From: JASLPR01 sp964496475
GTDB taxonomy: Bacteria; Chloroflexota; UBA11872; VXNJ01
Assembly (NCBI GenBank): GCA_964496475.1
Contig: CAZBZS010000080.1
Span: 1-5,872, forward strand
Direction: 5' to 3'
DNA length: 5,872 nucleotides
In this document: one piece after another, positions 1 through 4,694 of the stretch
How positions within the stretch are numbered: the first letter of the stretch is position 1
Layout: each line of letters starts with the position of its first letter
Made by a program: the position numbers and the translations under genes
The notes under the pieces: model-generated
Database searches by the model: none
Seen by the model: the letters and a program-made list of their open reading frames with translations, nothing else
Told to the model about the DNA's origin: nothing

Positions 1-162
1 GATGAAAGTGTCGGTGCCGATGGCGAGGCGGGGCCCGTGCTGCTCGGTGGCGCCGAAGGGCAGAAGGACGAGCTCGATCTGACCTGCGAGCCGTTCAATT
101 TCGACGGTGGTTAGCTCGGAGATTAGCAGTTCGCGTCGATCTTTGCCGTTGTTTTTGGACAT
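1..162 (-). CDS. Creatininase family protein, N-terminal part (runs off left edge)
   Basis: Reading the minus strand from the ATG at 162-160 gives 54 open codons up to the window edge. Residues 33-51 carry the family's first metal-binding block, LLPFGATEQHGPRLAIGTD, in which E40, H42 and D51 match the metal ligands of creatinine amidohydrolases. The family holds metal-dependent amidohydrolases acting on cyclic amides and related bonds: creatininase, an archaeal formamidopyrimidine deformylase, and the mycofactocin peptidase MftE. The substrate cannot be told from this fragment. The start overlaps the stop of the upstream creatininase paralogue by one base (TGATG), which implies translational coupling. 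A possible ribosome site, AAGGA, lies at 179-175, about 12 bases ahead of the ATG. The first 16 residues are polar and no signal peptide is visible. The family call is secure; the function is unknown. Confidence 0.85.
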   Translation of the reverse strand, partial: MSKNNGKDRRELLISELTTVEIERLAGQIELVLLPFGATEQHGPRLAIGTDTFI

Positions 163-1007
163 CAGGCCGATTTTTCCTTCGGTGAGACGGGCTCGGATCG
201 ATCAAGCCAGTGCTCGATGATCTGGGTCAGGATATCCATGAATTCGTCCATCATGCCTTCGACGAGATTCTGGCCGCCTTCGTAACTGGCGTAGCGGGAG
301 TCGCCGAGGGCGCCGTTGCGAGTGCCTTCGGCGAAGGACCAGCTGAGGCGAACGCCGCTGCCGAAGAAGCGGCGGCGGCGGCCGATGTGCTCGTGGAGGA
401 GATCGCCGACGGCGACGTCTTCGGAGCGGACGAGGTCGGGACGGACGTACATGAGCTCGGCGGTCTCGACTTCGCAGCCATGACCGACAACCCGGGTCTT
501 GCGGACCTGGGCTTCGATGTCGTCGGGCTCAAGCTGGGAGAGGGAGACGGAGCCGAAGAAATCGGGCTTTAGCTCGGCGCCGATGGCCTGGACAGCAACG
601 CTGATGATGCCCTCGTTGCCGGAATGGAAATTGGTGATAAGCCAGTTGTTGAGGCCGTGCTGCTGCAGGGAGCGGAAGATGTCACGCATGGTGTCGAGGA
701 CGGTTTCGGGGCGCAGGGTCATGCTGCCGGGAAAGTCCATGTGATAGGCGGACATGCCCCAGGGGATCGGTGGCAATATGAGGATGTGCGGATATAGGCG
801 GGCGGAGGCTATCCGGGACATCTCGTGGGCCATGGCGAGATCGGTTTCCAGGGCGGTGTTGGGTCCGTGCTGCTCGATGGAGCCGAGGGTGAGGACGGCG
901 AGCTTGACCTCTGGCAGAACCTCTTTGAGTTCGGGCAGGGTGAGCTTTTCGAGCTCGAGGGGTTGGAGTCCCCCGAGATGGAATTCTGGCGTTTTCAAAG
1001 TCGTCAA
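162..1007 (-). CDS. Creatininase family metal-dependent amidohydrolase
   Basis: This is a 281-residue protein, of normal length for the creatininase family. Block 1 is LGSIEQHGPNTALETD (41-56), with candidate metal ligands E45, H47 and D56. Next come WGMSAYHMDFPGSMTL (83-98) and TNFHSGN (125-131), the counterpart of the usual NGHGGN, with ligand H128 kept but a glycine replaced by S129. Block 4 is GHGCEVETAEL (175-185), matching the family's HAGE-x-ET segment with E179. The C-terminal part GALGDSRYASYEGG (232-245) is also typical. There is no signal peptide, so the protein is probably cytosolic. The first usable start is TTG at 1007; a second TTG lies at 998, and neither has a clear ribosome site. 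No ATG occurs before the first metal block, so the start is uncertain by a few residues. It is followed by a second family member through a TGATG overlap, suggesting two related hydrolases made together, perhaps as a hetero-oligomer. The substrate is unknown. Confidence 0.9.
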   Translation of the reverse strand: MTTLKTPEFHLGGLQPLELEKLTLPELKEVLPEVKLAVLTLGSIEQHGPNTALETDLAMAHEMSRIASARLYPHILILPPIPWGMSAYHMDFPGSMTLRPETVLDTMRDIFRSLQQHGLNNWLITNFHSGNEGIISVAVQAIGAELKPDFFGSVSLSQLEPDDIEAQVRKTRVVGHGCEVETAELMYVRPDLVRSEDVAVGDLLHEHIGRRRRFFGSGVRLSWSFAEGTRNGALGDSRYASYEGGQNLVEGMMDEFMDILTQIIEHWLDRSEPVSPKEKSA

Positions 1008-1035
1008 GATTAGGCTGGATTGAGATACTCAGGCA

Positions 1036-1041
1036 ATTATC
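1036..1041 (-). promoter_or_regulatory. Possible -10 element for the creatininase pair
   Basis: On the minus strand, positions 1041-1036 read GATAAT, one mismatch from the TATAAT consensus, in otherwise GC-rich DNA between divergent genes. Transcription starting about 7 bases downstream would leave a leader of roughly 20 bases before the TTG at 1007, consistent with the lack of a ribosome site. No good -35 lies at 16-18 bases; TTGAAC at 1058-1053 is only 11 bases away. This is a weak prediction. Confidence 0.25.
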
Positions 1042-1046
1042 GAGAC

Positions 1047-1053
1047 GGGGAGG
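1047..1053 (+). promoter_or_regulatory. Ribosome binding site of coaX
   Basis: GGGGAGG lies 10 bases before the GTG at 1064. It is the only purine-rich ribosome-site match in the divergent gap and supports the longer start. The alternative GTG at 1115, which would put the first motif nearer the N-terminus as is usual in the family, has no comparable site. Confidence 0.6.
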
Positions 1054-1063
1054 TTCAAACCGG

Positions 1064-1879
1064 GTGAGCGCGGGCGCGGGCGAAACAGGCGACGAGCAGG
1101 TCGATGAACGGCCGGTGCTGACCGTTGACATCGGCAATTCCAACATCACGGTTGGGGTGGCGGTGGGGCGGCAGGTAGAGGCCCGGTGGTGTTTCGCGAC
1201 GGAACGTGGCCGTACGGTGGATGAGTATGCGGTGCTGATGGGGGCGGCGCTCCAGGACGCGGATATTGCGCCAGCGGATATTCACGGGGCGGTGCTGGGG
1301 TCGGTGGTGCTGCCGCTGACGGATGTGGTGGGTGGGGGAGTAGCGGCGGTGATCGGGGTGGGCCCGCTGGTGGTGACGTCGACAACGGTCCCGGGGGTGA
1401 AGGCGCTGGTGGATTTCCCTGGTGAGGTTGGGGTGGACCGGGTGTTGAATTGCGCGGCGGTGGGAGAGATTTACGGCGGGCCGGCGATAGTGGTGGATCT
1501 GGGATCGGCGACGACGTTTGACGTGGTGGACGTGGACGGAAATTACCGCGGCGGGATAATCGCGCCCGGAGTGGCAATGGTGACGGAGGCGCTGTTTCGG
1601 AATACGTCGCAACTCCCGCGGGTGCAGTTCGCAAAACCGGAGCGGATCGTGGGTACGAACACGGTGGAGTGCATGCAAAGCGGAATCTATTGGGGCTATG
1701 TTCATATGGTGCGGGGCTTGTTGGAATCGATGTTCGCCGAGCTCGGGGAGCGGCCCCGGGTGGTGGCGACGGGTGGGCTGGCAGGGCAGGTGGTGGAGGA
1801 TGTGAGCCTGATTGACGAGGTGGCGCCCGACCTGACTCTGTACGGGCTGGCGCTCGCTCGCGAGCGGATGGAGGGATAG
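1064..1879 (+). CDS. coaX: Type III pantothenate kinase (CoaX)
   Basis: Phosphorylates pantothenate to 4'-phosphopantothenate using ATP, the first step of coenzyme A synthesis, in the cytosol. The 271-residue product belongs to the ASKHA-fold type III kinases, which need a monovalent cation and are not inhibited by CoA. The nucleotide-binding motif is DIGNSN (22-27). GVDRVLN (123-129) is the family's GADR segment with D125 as the likely catalytic aspartate. DLGSATTFD (145-153) is the second phosphate-binding motif, followed by GGIIAPGV (163-170). IVGTNTVECMQSGIYWGY (about 185-202) and ATGGLAG (215-221) complete the signature. The start is GTG, with GGGGAGG 10 bases ahead. The first 17 residues (MSAGAGETGDEQ...) are extra compared with most CoaX proteins, so GTG at 1115 is possible. 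It is divergent from the creatininase genes and two bases from coaBC, clearly one operon. No frameshift or lost motif is seen. Confidence 0.95.
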   Translation: MSAGAGETGDEQVDERPVLTVDIGNSNITVGVAVGRQVEARWCFATERGRTVDEYAVLMGAALQDADIAPADIHGAVLGSVVLPLTDVVGGGVAAVIGVGPLVVTSTTVPGVKALVDFPGEVGVDRVLNCAAVGEIYGGPAIVVDLGSATTFDVVDVDGNYRGGIIAPGVAMVTEALFRNTSQLPRVQFAKPERIVGTNTVECMQSGIYWGYVHMVRGLLESMFAELGERPRVVATGGLAGQVVEDVSLIDEVAPDLTLYGLALARERMEG

Positions 1880-1881
1880 CA

Positions 1882-3084
1882 GTGTCGGTATTGGAAGGTA
1901 AGAACGTGGTGCTGGGAGTGACGGGGAGTATTGCGGCGTATAAGGCGGTGCAGCTGGCGAGCACGTTGACGCAGGCGGGGGCGGTGGTGCGGACGGTGAT
2001 GACGCCGGCAGCGAGGGATTTTGTGAGCCCGCTCAATTTTCAGGCGCTGACCGGGAAGGTGGTACACACGGAGGTGGCGGAGATGGACGGGGAGGGGCGG
2101 ATAGCGCACGTCGAGCTGGGTAACGAGACGGACGTGCTGGTGGTAGCGCCGGCGACGGCGAACACGATCGCGCGGCTGGCGGCGGGCATGGCGGACGACA
2201 TCGTGTCGGCGACGTGGCTGGCGGCGAATTGTCCGCGGCTGGTGGCTCCGGCGATGGAGTCCAGCATGTATCTGGACGAGGCGACGCAGGCCAATCTGCG
2301 CACTCTGGCGGACCGGGGGGTCGCGATCGTTCCGCCGGGGACGGGCCGGCTGGCGTCGGGACGGGATGGGGTGGGGCGGATGGCGGAGGTGGAGGCGATC
2401 GTAGACGCGCTACGGCTGGCACTGGGCACTGGAGGTGATCTGGAGGGGAAACGAGTGGTGGTGACGGCGGGGGGGACGCGGGAATATCTGGACGCGGTGC
2501 GATTCATAGGCAACCCGTCGTCGGGACGGCAGGGGGTAGCGCTGGCGGAGGCGGCGCGTGACCGGGGGGCGGAGGTGGTGCTGATCGCGGGGACGATGAC
2601 GGTGCGGCGGTCGGTGGGGATGCGAGTGGTGGAGGTGGAGAGCGCGGCGGAGATGCAGGCAGCGGTGGAAGCGGAGACCGGCGGCTGCGACGCGCTGGTG
2701 ATGGCGGCGGCGGTGGGGGACTACCGGCCGGCGACGGTTGCAGGGAAGAAGATGAAGAAATCGGGCGGGCCGGTGAACGTGGAACTAGAAGAGACGGTGG
2801 ACATCCTGGAGGGATTGAGCGGCGACTTCGTGAAGGTTGGGTTCGCGGCGGAGACGGAGAATCTGGTGGAGAATGCCCGGGCGAAGCTGGCGGCGAAGAA
2901 GCTGGATGCGATCGTGGCCAACGATGCCACAGGAGCGGACGTGGGGTTTGGAGCGAAGCAGAATCGCGTGAAGATCATTCGCCGCGATGGGTCGGTGACG
3001 GAGGCGGGACCGGCGCCGAAGACGCACATCGCCGAAAAAGTAATCGATATGGTTGTGGAATTGCTGGGTGAGGGCGGAGAATAG
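1882..3084 (+). CDS. coaBC: Bifunctional phosphopantothenoylcysteine decarboxylase / phosphopantothenate-cysteine ligase (CoaBC, Dfp)
   Basis: Makes 4'-phosphopantetheine: the CoaB half joins cysteine to 4'-phosphopantothenate and the FMN-binding CoaC half decarboxylates the product. The protein has 400 residues, a normal length. The CoaC part (about 1-185) shows TGSIAAYKA (14-22), SPLNFQALTG (49-58), the catalytic-type H76 in IAHVELG, and APATANTIARLAAGMADD (89-106). Two positions differ from the E. coli enzyme. The PAMN-xx-M motif reads PAMESSM, with E126 at the Asn125 position. The flap motif reads LASGRDGVGRM, with S159 where E. coli has Cys158. The CoaB part (about 190-400) has VTAGGTRE, GNPSSGRQG, AAAVGDYRP, the lysine-rich GKKMKK, GFAAET and VANDAT. 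The start is GTG at 1882, two bases after the coaX stop, with GGAGGG at 1870-1875 six bases ahead. That ribosome site lies inside the coaX end, so the two genes are co-translated. Confidence 0.95.
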   Translation: MSVLEGKNVVLGVTGSIAAYKAVQLASTLTQAGAVVRTVMTPAARDFVSPLNFQALTGKVVHTEVAEMDGEGRIAHVELGNETDVLVVAPATANTIARLAAGMADDIVSATWLAANCPRLVAPAMESSMYLDEATQANLRTLADRGVAIVPPGTGRLASGRDGVGRMAEVEAIVDALRLALGTGGDLEGKRVVVTAGGTREYLDAVRFIGNPSSGRQGVALAEAARDRGAEVVLIAGTMTVRRSVGMRVVEVESAAEMQAAVEAETGGCDALVMAAAVGDYRPATVAGKKMKKSGGPVNVELEETVDILEGLSGDFVKVGFAAETENLVENARAKLAAKKLDAIVANDATGADVGFGAKQNRVKIIRRDGSVTEAGPAPKTHIAEKVIDMVVELLGEGGE

Positions 3085-3113
3085 GCGCAACCAGCGACGA
3101 TTCAGGACCGGCG

Positions 3114-3584
3114 ATGGACCAAGTGGACGGCGAAACAATGGACCGCAAGACCGGCTCGGGGCCGGGATTTCTGCGAGACGTTGAGGCGGCGGAATTGAAG
3201 GACGTGGAGGAGAAGCCGGCGGTGGATTTTCAGCAGGTGGAATTGCTGGGGCGGGGTGGGGCTGGAGGGGAGAGTGGGGCAAGGGCGGAGAGGGTCGAGC
3301 CGGAGGAGAAGCCGCCGAGCGCATCTGAAATCACAGAGAAAGCGTCGGTGACGCCGGGGGCCGGCCTGGCGGGAGGAATTGTGACGCGGCTGACGCCGCC
3401 GCCGTTGATGTCGGGCGATTTGCTGACCGATCCGGAGGCGTTCACGGCCCGTCAGAAATCTCGAATGGCGCGTGAGGACGCGGGTCCGCTACTGGCCACC
3501 CAGTACATCGTTCTGATGCTGGTGGTAGGGATTGCGGTGGGGGCGACTATCGGGATGATGGTGGCGATGTCGCTGTTTCCGTAG
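3114..3584 (+). CDS. Hypothetical protein, single C-terminal membrane segment
   Basis: I do not recognise this 156-residue protein. Residues 1-125 are polar, charged and rich in E, G, A and P, without an evident fold. Residues about 130-154 form one hydrophobic segment with a glycine zipper, G139-xxx-G143-xxx-G147, which commonly supports packing of membrane helices. Only two residues follow it, so the protein looks tail-anchored, with the long N-terminal part probably in the cytosol. The positive charges before the helix (RQKSRMAR, 113-120) fit that topology. The start is ATG at 3114, with AGGA at 3104-3107 six bases ahead; a second ATG at 3138 is possible. It lies 29 bases after coaBC in the same direction and shares the G-ending codon style of its neighbours, so it is probably a real gene of the same transcript. 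Nothing in it points to CoA metabolism. Confidence 0.7.
   Translation: MDQVDGETMDRKTGSGPGFLRDVEAAELKDVEEKPAVDFQQVELLGRGGAGGESGARAERVEPEEKPPSASEITEKASVTPGAGLAGGIVTRLTPPPLMSGDLLTDPEAFTARQKSRMAREDAGPLLATQYIVLMLVVGIAVGATIGMMVAMSLFP
3248..3285 (+). other. G-quadruplex-type motif inside the hypothetical gene
   Basis: Five runs of four G occur at 3248-3251, 3253-3256, 3258-3261, 3267-3270 and 3276-3279, followed by GGG at 3283-3285. The loops are 1, 1, 5, 5 and 3 bases. This meets the strictest pattern for a four-tetrad quadruplex. It lies on the coding strand, so both the DNA and the mRNA could fold. It encodes the glycine-rich stretch around residues 46-60. Folding and any function are inference. 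Confidence 0.6.
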
Positions 3585-3627
3585 CGCGGCGATTAGGACA
3601 GCAGCGGTGCGTGCGTTATGCGCTCAA

Positions 3628-3671
3628 TTCAGGGTGCTGTTTTACGTTATATTCGTGACTCGAAATTCACG
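3628..3671 (+). promoter_or_regulatory. AT-rich gap with possible promoter and small inverted repeat
   Basis: The 170-base gap before the TPP relic (3585-3754) contains no gene I can support. TATATT at 3648-3653 resembles a -10 element and is unusually AT-rich for this sequence. The best -35 candidate, TTCAGG at 3628-3633, has only 14 bases of spacing and is poor. Directly after it, CGTGA (3654-3658) and TCACG (3667-3671) form a 5-base inverted repeat with an 8-base centre, which could be an operator or chance. No stem followed by a T-run, as in an intrinsic terminator, occurs after the membrane-protein gene. Confidence 0.25.
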
Positions 3672-3754
3672 GCGGCGGCGACGATTAACGCGGCCTCGAC
3701 GGGCAGAGCTGGTGGCCGGGGTGGATCTTCAGCAGCACGAGGGAGATGTCTGAA

Positions 3755-4659
3755 ATGGCGCAAACCATGACGAAAACGGGGACCGGGTCCGGCTCGGGAA
3801 TGACGGTGGCGGAGGCGGCGGTGGCGATTCTGGAGGATAAAAGGGGTGAAACACGTCTGGGTAATGCCCGGGGCGGCGATATTGCCGGTCTTCGACGCGA
3901 TCCACCGGCGGAGGAATATCAAGTCGCACCTGATTCTCCACGAGCAGACGGCGGTGTTCGCGGCGGACGGGTGGGCGCGGGTGACAAGGACACCGGGAGT
4001 GTGCATGGTGACGTCGGGGCCGGCGTCGACGAGTCTGGTGACGGGACTTTACGGGGCGCTGTTCGACCGCATTCCGCTGATCGCGTTCACGGATCAGGTG
4101 AACGTGGCGCTGTTGAATAAGGGAGATTCTCAGGAAGGGCCGACGCCGGCGGTGGTGAAGGTGGTGATGCATGCGGTGTTCCAGCCGCACAGCGGGGATG
4201 ATGGGCTGGGGGCTGGGGGTGGCGATCGGGGCGAAGATGGCGAGGCCGAAGGCACAGGTCGTCAATCTGTCGGGCGACAGGAGCTTGGGGATGGCCCTGG
4301 GCGACCTGGCCACGCTGGCGCAGCACAACATCGGGGTGGTGGTTTGCGTCCTCAACAACGGGTGGCTGGGGCTGATTCGACACGTGCAGGACGGCAAGTT
4401 CGAAGCGCGCCACATCAGCACCGACCTGACCTATGGGTAGACGGATCGACATCACGTGCCAGGGATTGACTTCGTGAAAACGGCGGAGGGCATGGTCATG
4501 GCCGGGGAACTTGTGACGGACGTGGAGCAGATGGATGACGCGCTGGAGCGGGCGTTCGCCGAGGACCGGTCGTACCTGCTGGAGATCGTGGAGGATCGGG
4601 ACGCGAAGTGCTCGATGTCGCCGGACGGCTCGCTGCACACGATCAACTACTACACGTAG
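3755..4659 (+). pseudogene. Decayed TPP-dependent enzyme (acetolactate synthase / glyoxylate carboligase superfamily)
   Basis: Intact relatives are about 550-600 residues and join two-carbon or 2-oxo acid units using thiamine diphosphate. Here about 300 codons remain, in three frames. From ATG 3755 (purine-rich GAGGGAG at 3738-3744 ahead; an in-frame ATG also exists at 3746), frame 2 gives MTVAEAAVAILEDK. At AAAAGGGG (3839-3846) the reading moves to GVKHVWVMPGAAILPVFDAI and HEQTAVFAADGWAR, with the catalytic-type Glu codon at 3942-3944. This continues to about 4196. There, at GGGG (4194-4197), a second shift leads to GMMGWGLGVAIGAKMA. The cofactor motif reads SGDRS (4270-4284) instead of GDGS, and the NN...LGLIR part is at 4354-4380. 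TAG at 4438-4440 then interrupts the frame, which resumes as GIDFVKTAEGM and ends at 4659. The central domain and the start of the C-terminal domain, roughly 250-290 residues, are missing after DSQE. NNxxLGLIR resembles glyoxylate carboligase, but that enzyme lacks the Glu seen here, so the substrate is open. Confidence 0.88.
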
Positions 4660-4676
4660 TAGGCCCGGGCACCTAC
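4659..4676 (+). repeat. Short inverted repeat after the TPP relic
   Basis: GTAGG (4659-4663) and CCTAC (4672-4676) can pair around the 8-base GC-rich loop CCCGGGCA, directly after the double stop TAGTAG. There is no T-run, so it is not a standard intrinsic terminator. It may be a weak hairpin between the relic and recJ. Confidence 0.25.
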
Positions 4677-4694
4677 GAGGAAGCTGCGAGGTAG

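Noticed and set aside
210..572. Plus-strand open frame of 120 codons rich in Ala, Glu and Asp
   Set aside because: It lies wholly opposite the conserved creatininase gene. Its composition is what the complement of that gene gives, and it has no recognisable domain.
1011..1063. Sigma-70 promoter for coaX (TTGAGA at 1020-1025 with AATTAT at 1035-1040)
   Set aside because: Spacing of 9 bases is far too short, and a -10 at proper distance would fall in the ribosome site.
1146..2036. Minus-strand open frame of 296 codons, very rich in proline
   Set aside because: It is antisense to coaX and the start of coaBC, both with full family motifs. Proline richness is the expected shadow of G-rich coding DNA.
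4438..4440. TAG read as an amino acid (amber recoding)
   Set aside because: Other genes here end at TAG normally (coaX, coaBC, the membrane protein), and this one lies in a gene with several other lesions.
3846..4469. Free-standing 207-residue TPP-domain protein starting at GTG 3846
   Set aside because: Its first residues continue the N-terminal helix encoded just upstream in another frame. After about 4196 its translation turns into Gly/Asp-rich nonsense while the true C-terminal domain continues in the next frame, so it is a piece of the pseudogene.
3755..4659. Natural compact TPP enzyme lacking a central domain, like sulfopyruvate decarboxylase subunits
   Set aside because: Such enzymes do not explain the two frame changes, the GDR cofactor motif or the internal TAG, and the C-terminal part also lacks its own first segment.
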